Assembly: GCF_029227915.1 (NCBI RefSeq)
Contig: NC_079875.1
Span: forward strand, 1,488,001 to 1,552,000
Source: Hydractinia symbiolongicarpus
Lineage: Eukaryota; Cnidaria; Hydrozoa; Anthoathecata; Hydractiniidae
Direction: 5' to 3'
DNA: 64,000 bases
Part shown: in pieces, positions 46,696-59,087 of the stretch
Position numbering within the stretch: position 1 is the stretch's first letter
How the letters are laid out: every line of letters begins with the position of its first letter
Notes under the pieces: model-generated
What the model saw: only the letters and a program-made list of their open reading frames with translations
Told to the model about the DNA's origin: nothing
Databases searched by the model: none
Position numbers and translations under genes: made by a program

Positions 46696-49139
46696 AGTGG
46701 TGAAAAAAAAATTTAAAAAATCGTTCGGGAAATGAGTTTACTCCCTGGGTACTTTCTTTGTATACATTCGACTATACGGGCCAAGCCCGGGATTTACGGG
46801 AAATCGCGGGATTTCGTTTGTCGGCGATTAAACCCCTTTTATTAAGCGTCTCATCAAAAATGAAAACATTTTTGAAAACTACAAGTCTCATGCGTTTTAG
46901 TGGTGAAAAAATAATTTAAAAAATCGTTCGGGAAATGAGTTTACACCCTGGGTACTTTCTTTGTATACTTTTGACTATACGGGCCGAGTCCAAGATTTAC
47001 GGGAAATCGCAGGTTTTCGTTTGCCGGCGATTAAACTTCTTTTATTCAGCGTCTCATCAAAAATGAAAACATTTTTGAAAACTACAAGTCTCATAGGTTT
47101 TAGTGGTGAAAAAATAATTTAAAAATTCGTTCTGGAAATGAGTTTACTCACTGGGTACTTTCCTTGTATACTTTTAACTATACGGGCCAAGTCCGGGATT
47201 TACGGGAAATCGCGGGTTTTCGTTTGCCGGCGATTAAACTTCTTTTATTCAGCGTCTCATCAAAAATGAAAACATTTTTAAAAACTACAAGTCTGATGGG
47301 CTTTAGTGGTGAAAAAATAAATTAAAAAATCGTTCTGGAAATGAGTTTACTTACAGGCTACTTTCTTTGTATACATTCGACTATACGGGCCAAGCCCGGG
47401 ATTTACGGGAAATCTCGGGTTTTCGTTTGCCGGCGATTAAACCTCTTTCAGTAAGCGTCTCATCAAAAATGAAAACATTTTTGAAAACTACAAGTCTCAT
47501 GCGTTTTAGTGGTGAAAAAATAAATTAAAAAATCGTTCTGGAAATGAGTTTACTCACAGGGTACTTTCTTTGTATACATTTGACTATACGGGCCAAGCCT
47601 GGGATTTACGGGAAATCGCGAGTTTTCGTTTGCCGGCGATTAAACCTCTTTCATTAAGCGTCTCATCAGAAATGAAAACATTTTTGAAAACTGCAAGTCT
47701 CGTGCGTTTAAGTGGTGAAAAGATAATTGAAAAAATCGTTTCGGAAATGAGTTTACTCACAGGGTACTTTCTTTGTATACATTCGACTATACGGGCCAAG
47801 CCTGGGATTTACGGGAAATCTCGGGTTTTCGTTTGCCGGCAATTAAACCTCTTTCATTAAGCGTCTCATCAAAAATGAAAACATTTTTGAAAACTACAAG
47901 TCTCATGTGTTTTAGCGGTGAAAAAATAAATTAAAAAATCGTTCTGGAAATGAGTTTACTCACAGGGTACTTTCTTTGTACACATTCGACTATACGGGCC
48001 AAGCCCGGGATTTACGGGAAATCGCGGGTTTTCGTTTGCCGGCGATTAAACCTCTTTCATTAAGCGTCTCATCAAAAATGAAAACATTTTTGAAAACTAC
48101 AAGTCTCATGCGTTTTAGTGGTGAAAAAAAAATTTTAAAAATCGTTTGGGAAATGAGTTTACTCCCTGGGTACTTTCTTTGTATACATTCGACTATACGG
48201 GCCAAGCCCGGGATTTACGGGAAATCGCGGGATTTCGTTTGCCGGTGATTAAACCTCTTTTATTAAGCGTCTCATCAAAAATGAAAACATTTTTGAAAAC
48301 TGCAAGTCTCATGCGTTTTAGTGGTGAAAAGATAATTGAAAAAATCGTTTCGGAAATTAGTTTACTCACAGGGTACTTTCTTTGTATACATTCAACTATA
48401 CGGGCCAAGCCCGGGATTTACGGGAAATCGCGGGTTTTCGTTTGCCGGCGATTAAACTTCTTTTATTCAGCGTCTCATCAAAAATGAAAACATTTTTAAA
48501 AACTACAAGTCTGATGGGCTTTAGTGGTGAAAAAATAAATTAAAAAATCGTTCTGGAAATGAGTTTACTTACAGGCTACTTTCTTTGTATACATTCGACT
48601 ATACGGGCCAAGCCCGGGATTTACGGGAAATCGCGGGATTTCGTTTGTCGGCGATTAAACCTCTTTTATTAAGCGTCTCATCAAAAATGAAAACATTTTT
48701 GAAAACTACAAGTCTCATGCGTTTTAGTGGTGAAAAAATAATTTAAAAAATCGTTCGGGAAATGAGTTTACACCCTGGGTACTTTCTTTGTATACTTTTG
48801 ACTATACGGGCCGAGTCCAAGATTTACGGGAAATCGCAGGTTTTCGTTTGCCGGCGAATAAACTTCTTTTATTCAGCGTCTCATCAAAAATGAAAACATT
48901 TTTGAAAACTACAAGTCTCATAGGTTTTAGTGGTGAAAAAATAATTTAAAAAATCGTTCTGGAAATGAGTTTACTCACAGGGTACTTTCTTTGTATACAT
49001 TCGACTATACGGGACAAGGCCGGGATTTACGGGAAATCGCGGGTTTTCGTTTGCCGGCGATTAAACCTCTTTCATTAAGCGTCTCATCAAAAATGAAAAC
49101 ATTTTTGAAAACTACAAGTCTCATGCGTTTTAGTGGTGA
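46696..49139 (+). repeat. 12-monomer HOR copy 2
   Basis: This matches copy 1 at +2436 bp through most of its length: AAACCCCTTTT (46830), GTCTGATGGGC (47292), CATCAGAAATG (47666), CGTTTGGGAAATG (48143), GGAAATTAG (48352), GTCTGATGGGC (48510) and GTCCAAGATT (48814). Its last monomer and a half (from about 48930) differ from copy 1: a CTCACAGGG monomer with GGGACAAGGCC replaces the CTGCAAATGAG / TTACTCAGCG monomer. CACATTCG at about 47981 is a private change. Confidence 0.9.
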
Positions 49140-50525
49140 AAAAAAAATTTAAAAAATCGTTCGGGAAATGAGTTTACTTCCTGGGTACTTTCTTTGTATA
49201 CATTCGACTATACGGGCCAAGCCCGGGATTTACGGGAAATCGCGGGATTTCGTTTGTCGGCGATTAAACCTCTTTTATTAAGCGTCTCATCAAAAATGAA
49301 AACATTTTTGAAAACTACAAGTCTCATGCGTTTTAGTGGTGAAAGAATAATTTAAAAAATCGTTCGGGAAATGAGTTTACACCCTGGGTACTTTCTTTGT
49401 ATACTTTTGACTATACGGGCCGAGTCCAAGATTTACGGGAAATCGCAGGTTTTCGTTTGCCGGCGATTAAACTTCTTTTATTCAGCGTCTCATCAAAAAT
49501 GAAAACATTTTTGAAAACTACAAGTCTCATAGGTTTTAGTGGTGAAAAAATAATTTAAAAATTCGTTCTGCAAATGAGTTTACTCACTGGGTACTTTCCT
49601 TGTATACTTTTAACTATACGGGCCAAGTCCGGGATTTACGGGAAATCGCGGGTTTTCGTTTGCCGGCGATTAAACTTCTTTTATTCAGCGTCTCATCAAA
49701 AATGAAAACATTTTTGAAAACTACAAGTCTGATGGGCTTTAGTGGTGAAAAAATAAATTAAAAAATCGTTCTGGAAATGAGTTTACTTACAAGCTACTTT
49801 CTTTGTATACATTCGACTATACGGGCCAAGCCCGGGATTTACGGGAAATCTCGGGTTTTCGTTTGCCGGCGATTAAACCTCTTTCATTAAGCGTCTCATC
49901 AAAAATGAAAACATTTTTGAAAACTACAAGTCTCATGCGTTTTAGTGGTGAAAAAATAAATTAAAAAATCGTTCTGGAAATGAGTTTACTCACAGGGTAC
50001 TTTCTTTGTATACATTTGACTATACGGGCCAAGCCCGGGATTTACGGGAAATCGCGGGTTTTCGTTTGCCGGCGATTAAACCTCTTTCATTAAGCGTCTC
50101 ATCAGAAATGAAAACATTTTTGAAAACTGCAAGTCTCGTGCGTTTAAGTGGTGAAAAGATAATTGAAAAAATCGTTTCGGAAATGAGTTTACTCACAGGG
50201 TACTTTCTTTGTATACATTCGACTATACGGGCCAAGCCTGGGATTTACGGGAAATCTCGGGTTTTCGTTTGCCGGCAATTAAACCTCTTTCATTAGGCGT
50301 CTCATCAAAAATGAAAACATTTTTGAAAACTACAAGTCTCATGTGTTTTAGCGGTGAAAAAATAAATTAAAAAATCGTTCTGGAAATGAGTTTACTCACA
50401 GGGTACTTTCTTTGTATACCTTCGACTATACGGGCCAAGCCCGGGATTTACGGGAAATCGCGGGTTTTCGTTTGCCGGCGATTAAACCTCTTTCATTAAG
50501 CGTCTCATCAAAAATGAAAACATTT
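49140..50525 (+). repeat. 12-monomer HOR copy 3 (partial, about 7 monomers)
   Basis: It follows copy 2 at +2436 bp (GTCCAAGATT at 49426, CATAGGTT, GGGCCAAGTCC, GTCTGATGGGC at 49728, CATCAGAAATG at 50103, CGGCAATTAAACC at 50273, TGTGTTTTAGCGG at 50343). It stops matching at about 50525, where copy 2 has the TTTGAAAACTACAAGTCTCATGCG monomer with AAAAAAAAATTTT but this copy has GTCTGATGGGC. Private changes are GAAAGAATAATTT (about 49341), ACAAGCTAC (about 49791) and TTAGGCG (about 50295). Confidence 0.88.
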
Positions 50526-51335
50526 TTAAAAACTACAAGTCTGATGGGCTTTAGTGGTGAAAAAATAAATTAAAAAATCGTTCTGGAAATGAGTTTACTT
50601 ACAGGCTACTTTCTTTGTATACATTCGACTATACGGGCCAAGCCCGGGATTTACGGGAAATCTCGGGTTTTCGTTTGCCGGCGATTAAACCTCTTTCATT
50701 AAGCGTCTCATCAAAAATGAAAACATTTTTGAAAACTACAAGTCTCATGCGTTTTAGTGGTGAAAAAATAAATTAAAAAATCGTTCTGGAAATGAGTTTA
50801 CTCACAGGGTACTTTCTTTGTATACATTTGACTATACGGGCCAAGCCCGGGATTTACGGGAAATCGCGGGTTTTCGTTTGCCGGCGATTAAACCTCTTTC
50901 ATTAAGCGTCTCATCAGAAATGAAAACATTTTTGAAAACTGCAAGTCTCGTGCGTTTAAGTGGTGAAAAGATAATTGAAAAAATCGTTTCGGAAATGAGT
51001 TTACTCACAGGGTACTTTCTTTGTATACATTCGACTATACGGGCCAAGCCTGGGATTTACGGGAAATCTCGGGTTTTCGTTTGCCGGCAATTAAACCTCT
51101 TTCATTAAGCGTTTCATCAAAAATGAAAACATTTTTGAAAACTACAAGTCTCATGTGTTTTAGCGGTGAAAAAATAAATTAAAAAATCGTTCTGGAAATG
51201 AGTTTACTCACAGGGTACTTTCTTTGTATACATTCGACTATACGGGCCAAGCCCAGGATTTACGGGAAATCGCGGGTTTTCGTTTGCCGGCGATTAAACC
51301 TCTTTCATTAAGCGTCTCATCAAAAATGAAAACAT
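49715..51335 (+). repeat. 4-monomer HOR, tandem pair of 812 bp
   Basis: The four monomers of 12-mer copy 3 at about 49715-50525 are repeated at 50526-51335. GTCTGATGGGC lies at 49728 and 50540, the CATCAGAAATG / GTGCGTTTAAGTGG monomer at about 50103 and 50915, and TGTGTTTTAGCGG at about 50343 and 51155, all 812 bp apart. The second unit ends where ACAACTCTCATGCG appears (about 51347). Confidence 0.9.
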
Positions 51336-52189
51336 TTTTGAAAACTACAACTCTCATGCGTTTTAGTGGTGAAAAAATAAATTAAAAAATCGTTCTGGAA
51401 ATGAGTTTACTCACAGGGTACTTTCTTTGTATACATTTGACTATACGGGCCAAGCCCGGGATTTACGGGAAATCGCGGGTTTTCGTTTGCCGGCAATTAA
51501 ACCTCTTTCATTAAGCGTCTCATCAAAAATGAAAACATTTTTGAAAACTACAAGTCTCATGTGTTTTAGCGGTGAAAAAATAAATTAAAAAATCGTTCTG
51601 GAAATGAGTTTACTCACAGGGTACTTTCTTTGTATACATTCGACTATACGGGCCAAGCCCAGGATTTACGGGAAATCGCGGGTTTTCGTTTGCCGGCGAT
51701 TAAACCTCTTTTATTCAGCGTCTCATCAAAAATGAAAACATTTTTAAAAACTACAAGTCTGATGGGCTTTAGTGGTGAAAAAATAAATTAAAAAATCGTT
51801 CTGGAAATGAGTTTACTTACAGGCTACTTTCTTTGTATACATTCGACTATACGGGCCAAGCCCGGGATTTACGGGAAATCTCGGGTTTTCGTTTGCCGGC
51901 GATTAAACCTCTTTCATTAAGCGTCTCATCAAAAATGAAAACATTTTTGAAAACTACAAGTCTCATGCGTTTTAGTGGTGAAAAAATAAATTAAAAAATC
52001 GTTCGGGAAATGAGTTTACTCCCTGGGTACTTTCTTTGTATACATTCGACTATACGGACCAAGCCCGGGATTTACGGGAAATCGCGGGATTTTGTTTGCC
52101 GGTGATTAAACCTCTTTTATTAAGCGTCTCATCAAAAATGAAAACATTTTTGAAAACTGCAAGTCTCATGCGTTTTAGTGGTGAAAAGA
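51336..52189 (+). repeat. Short 2-monomer repeat and B monomers
   Basis: GCCCAGGATTT occurs at about 51251 and 51657 (406 bp apart), both after a TGTGTTTTAGCGG monomer, giving a two-monomer duplication that starts within the previous unit. The GTCTGATGGGC monomer follows (about 51757), then B monomers with GGGATTTTGTTTGCC and GCCGGTGATTAAACC. Confidence 0.78.
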
Positions 52190-54640
52190 TAATTGAAAAA
52201 ATCGTTTCGGAAATGAGTTTACTCACAGGGTACTTTCTTTGTATACATTCAACTATACGGGCCAAGCCCGGGATTTACGGGAAATCGCGGGTTTTCGTTT
52301 GCCGGCGATTAAACAACTTTCATTAAGCGTCTTATCAAAAATGAAAACATTTCTGAAAACTACAAGTCTCATGCGTTTTAGTGGTGAAAAGATAATTGAA
52401 AAAATCGTTTCGGAAATGAGTTTACTCACAGGGTACTTTCTTTGTATACATTCGACTATACGGGCCAAGCCCGGGATTTACGGGAAATCGCGGGTTTTCG
52501 TTTGCCGGCGTTTAAACAACTTTCATTAAGCGTCTCATCAAAAATGAAAACATTTCTGAAAACTACAAGTCTCATGCGTTTTATTTGTGAAAATTAATTT
52601 AAAAAATCGTTCGGGAAATGAGTTTACTCCCTGGGTACTTTCTTTGTATACTTTTGACTATACTGGCCGAGTCCGGGATTTACGGGAAGTCGCGGGTTTT
52701 CGTTTGCCGGCAATTAAACTTCTTTTATTCAGCGTCTCATCGAAAATGAAAACACTTTTAAAAACTACAAGTCTCATGGGTTTTAGTGGTGAAATAATAA
52801 TTTAAAAAATCGTTCGGGAAATGAGTTTACACCCCGGGTACTTTCTTTGTATACTTTTGACTATACGGGCCGAGTCCGGGATTTACGGGAAATCGCAGGT
52901 TATCGTTCGCCGGCGATTAAACGTCCTTTATTCAGCGTCTCATCAAAAATGAAAACATTTTTGAAAACTACAAGTCTCATGCGTTTTAGTGGTGAAAAAA
53001 TAATTTAAAAAATCGTTTTGGAAATGAGTTTACTCACTGGGTACTTTCCTTGTATACTTTTGACTATGCGGGCCGAGTCCGAGATTTACGGGAAATCGCG
53101 GGTTTTCGTTTGCCGGCGATTAAACTTCTTTTATTCAGCGTCTCATCAAAAATGAAAACATTTTTAAAAACTACAAGTCTCATGGGCTTTAGTGGTGAAA
53201 TAATAATTTAAATAATCGTTTGGGAAATGAGTTTACTCCCTGGGTACTTTCTTTGTATACTTTTGACTATTCGGGCCGAGTCCGGGATTTATGGGAAATA
53301 GCAGGTTTTCGTTTGCCGGCGATTAAACTTCTTTTATTCAGCGTCTCATCAAAAATGAAAACATTTTTGAAAACTACAAGTCTCATGCGTTTTAGTGGTG
53401 AAAAAATAATTGAAAAAATCGTTTCGGAAATGAGTTTACTCACAGGGTACTTTCTTTGTATACATTCAACTATACGGGCCAAGCCCGGGATTTACGGGAA
53501 ATCGCGGGTTTTCGTTTGCCGGCGATTAAACAACTTTCATTAAGCGTCTCATCAAAAATGAAAACATTTCTGAAAACTACAAGTCTCATGCGTTTTAGTG
53601 GTGAAAAGATAATTGAAAAAATCGTTTCGGAAATGAGTTTACTCACAGGGTACTTTCTTTGTATACATTCGACTATACGGGCCAAGCCCGGGATTTACGG
53701 GAAATCGCGGGTTTTCGTTTGCCGGCGATTAAACAACTTTCATTAAGCGTCTCATCAAAAATGAAAACATTTCTGAAAACTACAAGTCTCATGCGTTTTA
53801 TTTGTGAAAATTAATTTAAAAAATCGTTCGGGAAATGAGTTTACTCCCTGCGTACTTTCTTTGTATACTTTTGACTATACGGGCCGAGTCCGGGATTTAC
53901 GGGAAGTCGCGGGTTTTCGTTTGCCGGCAATTAAACTTCTTTTATTCAGCGTCTCATCAAAAATGAAAACATTTTTAAAAACTACAAGTCTCATGGGCTT
54001 TAGTGGTGAAATAATAATTTAAATAATCGTTTGGGAAATGAGTTTACTCCCTGGGTACTTTCTTTGTATACTTTTGACTGTACGGGCCGAGTCCGGGATT
54101 TACGGGAAATAGCAGGTTTTCGTTTGCCGGCGATTAAACTTCTTTTATTCAGCGTCTCATCAAAAATGAAAACATTTTTGAAAACTACAAGTCTCATGCG
54201 TTTTAGTGGTGAAAAAATAATTTAAAAAATCGTTCGGGAAATGAGTTTACACCCTGGGTACTTTCTTTGGATACTTTTGACTATACGAGCCGAGTCGGGG
54301 ATTTACGGGAAATCGCAGGTTTTCGTTTGCCGGCGATTAAACTTCTTTTATTCAGCGTCTCATCAAAAATGAAAACATTTTTAAAAACTAAAAGTCTCAT
54401 GGGCTTTAGTGGTGAAATAATAATTTAAATAATCGTTTGGGAATTGAGTTTACTCCCTGGGTACTTTCTTTGTTTACTTTTGACTATACGGGCCGAGTCC
54501 GGGATTTACGGGAAATAGCAGGTTTTCGTTTGCCGGCGATTAAAAATCTTTTATTCAGCGTCTCATCAAAAATGAAAACATTTTTGAAAACTACAAGTCT
54601 CATGCGTTTTAGTGGTGAAAAAATAATTTAAAAAATCGTT
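52190..54640 (+). repeat. 6-monomer offset repeat (1217 bp), B to A transition
   Basis: Three monomers at about 52190-52800 recur at 53407-54017: ATACATTCAACTATACGGG, AACAACTTTCATTAAGCG with ACATTTCTGAAAAC, and TTTTATTTGTGAAAATTAATTT with CGGGAAGTCGCGGG. The offset is 1217 bp. The following type A monomers match more loosely: the first copy has CACCCCGGG and GTTATCGTTCGCC where the second has CTCCCTGGG. After this block the array is mostly type A again. Confidence 0.78.
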
Positions 54641-57600
54641 CGTGAAATGAGTTTACACCCTGGGTACTTTCTTTGTATACTTTTGACTATACGGGCCGAG
54701 TGGGGGATTTACGGGAAATCGCAGGTTTTCGTTTGCCGGCGATTAAACTTCTTTTATTCAGCGTCTCATCAAAAATGAAAACATTTTTCAAAACTACAAG
54801 TCTCATGCGTTTTAGTGGTGAAAAAATAATTTCAAAAATCGTTCGAGAAATGAGTTTACACCCTGGGTACTTTCTTTGTATACTTTTGACTATACGGGCC
54901 AAGCCCGGGATTTACGGGAAATCGCAGGTTTTCGTTTGCCGGAGATTAAACTTCTTTTATTCAGCGTCTCATCAGAAATGAAAACATTTTTGAAAACTAC
55001 AAGTCTTATGCGTTTTAGTGGTGAAAAAGTAATTTAAAAAATCGTTCTGGAAATAAGTTTACTCGCAGGGCACTTTCTTTGTATACATTCGACTATACGG
55101 GTCAAGCCCGGGATTTACGGGAAATCGCGGGTTTTCGTTTGCCGGAGATTAAACTTCTTTTATTCAGCGTCTCATCAGAACCGGCGATTACACTTCTTTT
55201 ATTCAGCGTCTCAGCAAAAATGAAAACATTTTTAAAAACTAAAAGTCTCATGGGCTTTAGTGGTGAAATAATAATTTAAATAATCGTTTGGGAAATGAGT
55301 TTACTCCCTGGGTACTTTCTTTGTTTACTTTTGACTATACGGGCAGAGTCCGGGATTTACGGGAAATAGCAAAATTTCGTTTGCCGGCGATTAAACTTCT
55401 TTTATTCAGCGTCTCATCAAAAATGAAAACATTTTTGAAAACTACAAGTCTCAAGCGTTTTAGTGGTGAAAAGATAATTTAAAAAATCGTTTTGGAAATG
55501 AGTTTACTCACTGGGTACTTTCTTTGTATACTTTTGACTATACGGGCCGAGGCCGGGATTTACGGGAAATCGCAGTTTTTCGTTTGCCGGCGATTAAACC
55601 ACTTTCATTAAGCGTCTCATCAAAAATAAAAAGATTTCTGAAAACTACAAGTCTCATGCGTTTTAGTGGTGAATAAATGAATTAAAAAATCGTTCGGGAA
55701 ATGAGTTTACTCCCTGGGTACTATCTTTGTATACTTTTGACTATACGGGCCAAGCCCGGGATTTACGGGAAATCGCGGGTTTTCGTTAGCCGGAGATTAA
55801 ACTTCTTTTATTCAGCGTCTCATCAGAAATGAAAACATTTTTGAAAACTACAAGTCTTATGCGTTTTAGTGGTGAAAAAATAATTTAAAAAATCGTTCGG
55901 GAAATGAGTTTACACCCTGGGTACTTTCTTTGTATACTTTTTACTATACGGGCCGAGTCCGGGATTTACGGGAAATTGCAGGTTTTCGTTTGCCGGCCAT
56001 TAAACTTCTTTTATTCAGCGTCTCATCAAAAATGTAAACATTTTTGAAAACTACAAGTCTCATGCGTTTTAGTGGTGAAGAAATAATTTAAAAAACCGTT
56101 CGGGAAATGAGTTTACTCCCTGGGTACTTTCTTTGTATACTTTTGACTATTCGGGCCGAGTCCGGGATTTACGGGAAGTCGCGGGTTTTCGTTTGCCGGC
56201 GATTAAACTTCTTTTATTCAGCGTCTCATCAAAAATGAAAATATTTTTAAATGCTACAAGTCTCATGGGCTTCAGTGGTGAAATAATAATTTAAAAAATC
56301 GTTCGGGAAATAAGTTTACACCCTGGGTACTTTCTTTGTATTCTTTTGACTATGCAGGCCGAGTCCGGGGTTTACGGGAAATGGCGGGTTTTCGTTTGCC
56401 GGCGATTAAACTTCTTTTATTTAGCGTCTCATCAAAAATGAAAACATTTTTAAAAACTACAAGTCTCAAGCGTTTTAGTGGTGAAAAGATAATTTAAAAA
56501 ATCGTTTTGGAAATGAGTTTACTCACAGGGTACTTTCTTTGTATACATTCGACTATACGGGCCAAGCCCGGGATTTACGGGAAATCGCGGGTTTTCGTTT
56601 GCCAGCGATTAAACCGCTTTCATTAAGCGTCTCATCAAAAATGAAAACATTTCTGAAAACTACAAGTCTCATGCGTTTTAGTGGTGAAAAAATAATTTAA
56701 AAATTCGTTCGGGAAATGAGTTTACTCACAGGGTACTTTCTTTGTATACATTCGCCTATACGGGCCAAACCCGGGATTTACGGGAAATCGCGGGTTTTCG
56801 TTTGCCGGCGATTAAACTTCTTTCATTAACCGTCTCATCAAAAATGAAAACATATTTGAAAACTACAAGTCTCATGCGTTTTAGTGGTGAAATAATAATT
56901 TAAATAATCGTTTGGGAAATGAGTTTACTCCCTGGGTACTTTCTTTGTTTACTTTTGACTATACGGGCCGAGTCCGGGATTTACGGGAAATAGCAGGTTT
57001 TCGTTTGCCTGCGATTAAACTTCCTTTATTCAGCGTCTCATCAAAAATGAAAACATTTTTGAAAACTACAAGTCTCATGCGTTTTAGTGGTGAAAAAATA
57101 ATTTAAAAAATCGTTCGGGAAATGAGTTTACACCCTGGGTACTTTCTTTATATACTTTTGACTATACGGGCCGAGTCGGGGATTTACGGGAAATCGCAGG
57201 TTTTCCTTTGCCGGCGATTAAACTTCTTTTATTCAGCGTCTCATCAAAAATGAAAACATTTTTGAAAACTACAAGTCTCATGCGTTTTAGTGGTGAAAAA
57301 ATAATTTAAAAAATCGTTCGAGAAATGAGTTTACACCCTGGGTACTTTCTTTGTATACTTTTGACTATACGGGCCGAGTCCGGGATTTACGGGAAATCGC
57401 AGGTTTTCGTTTGCCGGCGATTAAACCACTTTCATTAAGCGTCTCATCAAAAATGAAAAGATTTCTGAAAAATACAAGTCTCATGCGTTTTAGTGGTGAA
57501 AAAATAATTTAAAAAATCGTTCTGGAAATAAGTTTACTCGCAGGGCACTTTCTTTGTATACATTCCACTATACGGGTCAAGCCCGGGATTTACGGGAAAT

Positions 57601-58239
57601 CGCGGGTTTTCGTTTGCCGGCGATTAAACCTCTTTCATTAAGCGTCTCATCAGAAATGAAAACATTTTTAAAAACTACAAGTCTTATGGGCTTTAGTGGT
57701 GAAATAATAATTTAAAAAATCGTTCGGGAAATGAGTTTACACCCTGGGTACTTTCTTTGTATACTTTTTACTATACGGGCCGAGTCCGGGATTTACGGGA
57801 AATCGCAGGTTTTCGTTTGCCGGCCATTAAACTTCTTCTATTCAGCGTCTCATCAAAAATGTAAACATTTTTGAAAACTACAAGTCTCATGCGTTTTAGT
57901 GGTGAAGAAATAATTTAAAAAACCGTTCGGGAAAAGAGTTTACTCCCTGGGTACTTTCTTTGTATACTTTTGACTATACGGGCCAAGCCCGGGATTTACG
58001 GGAAATCGCGGGTTTTCGTTTGCCGGCGATTAAACCGCTTTCATTAAGCGTCTCATCAAAAATGAAAACATTTCTGAAAACTACAAGTCTCATGCGTTTT
58101 AGTGGTGAAAAAATAATTTAAAAATTCGTTCGGGAAATGAGTTTACTCACTGGGTACTTTCCTTGCATACTTTTGACTATACGGGCCGAGTCCGGGATTT
58201 ACGGGAAATCGCGGGTTTTCGTTTGCCGGCGGTTAAACT
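54641..58239 (+). repeat. Mixed A monomers with dispersed subtype C
   Basis: No complete HOR copy is evident. The stretch holds two subtype C monomers (GCAGGGCAC at about 55065 and 57541), two ATGTAAACATTTTTG monomers (about 56034 and 57859), a GAATAAATGAATT monomer (about 55670), an ATGCAGGCC / TTATTTAGCG monomer (about 56352) resembling 38.05 and 39.67 kb, and the 39 bp duplication at 55142. Many monomers match types seen at 29-33 kb, about 25 kb away. Confidence 0.75.
55142..55219 (+). repeat. 39 bp tandem duplication inside a monomer
   Basis: Positions 55142-55180 (from CCGGAGATTAAACTTC to CATCAGAA) are followed directly by 55181-55219 (from CCGGCGATTACACTTC to CAGCAAAA), so monomer positions 200-203 plus 1-35 are present twice. 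The first half has the subtype C style (GGAGATT, CATCAGAA). The second half leads into a type A monomer with CTAAAAGTCTCATGGG. The join therefore unites two lineages. Confidence 0.93.
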
Positions 58240-59070
58240 TCTTTTATTCAGCGTCTCATCAAAAATGAAACCATTTTTAAAAACTACAAGTCTCATGGGC
58301 TTTAGTGGTAAAATAATAATTTAAAAAATCGTTTGGGAAATGAGTTTACTCCCTGGGTACTTTCTTTGTATACTTTTGACTATACGGGCCGAGTCCGGGA
58401 TTTACGGGAAGTCGCAGGTTTTCGTTTGCAGGCGATTAAACTTCTTTTATTCAGCGTCTCATCAAAAATGAAAACATTTTTGAAAACTACAAGTCTCATG
58501 CGTTTTAGTGGTGAAAAAATAATTTAAAAAATCGTTCGGGAAATGAGTTTACACCCTGGGTACTCTCTTTGTATACTTTTGACTATACGGGCCGAGTCCG
58601 GGAATTACGGGAAATCGCAGGTTTTCGTGTGCCGGCGATTAAACTTCTTTTATTCAGCGTCTCATCAAAAATGAAACCATTTTTAAAAACTACAAGTCTC
58701 ATGGGCTTTAGTGGTAAAATAATAATTTAAAAAATCGTTTGGGAAATGAGTTTACTCCCTGGGTACTTTCTTTGTATACTTTTGACTATACGGGCCGAGT
58801 CTGGGATTTACGGGAAGTCGCAGGTTTTCGTTTGCAGGCGATTAATCTTCTTTTATTCAGCGTCTCATCAAAAATGAAAACATTTTTGAAAACTACAAGT
58901 CTCATGCGTTTTAGTGGTGAAAAAATAATTTAAAAAATCGTTCGGGAAATGAGTTTACACCCTGGGTACTCTCTTTGTATACATTTGACTATACGGGCCG
59001 AGTCCTGGAATTACGGGAAATCGCAGGTTTTCGTTTGCCGGCGATTAAACTTCTTTTATTCAGCGTCTCA
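58240..59070 (+). repeat. 2-monomer HOR, tandem pair of 406 bp
   Basis: Two units share GAAACCATTTTT, TTAGTGGTAAAATAATAATTT, CGGGAAGTCGCAGG with TTTGCAGGCG, and CTCTCTTTGTATAC followed by GGAATTACGGG. Corresponding bases lie 406 bp apart (GAAACC at about 58267 and 58673). TTTTCGTGTGCC marks the end of the first unit at 58621 and is absent from the second, which has ordinary TTTTCGTTTGCC. Confidence 0.87.
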
Positions 59071-59087
59071 TCAAAAATGAAAACATT

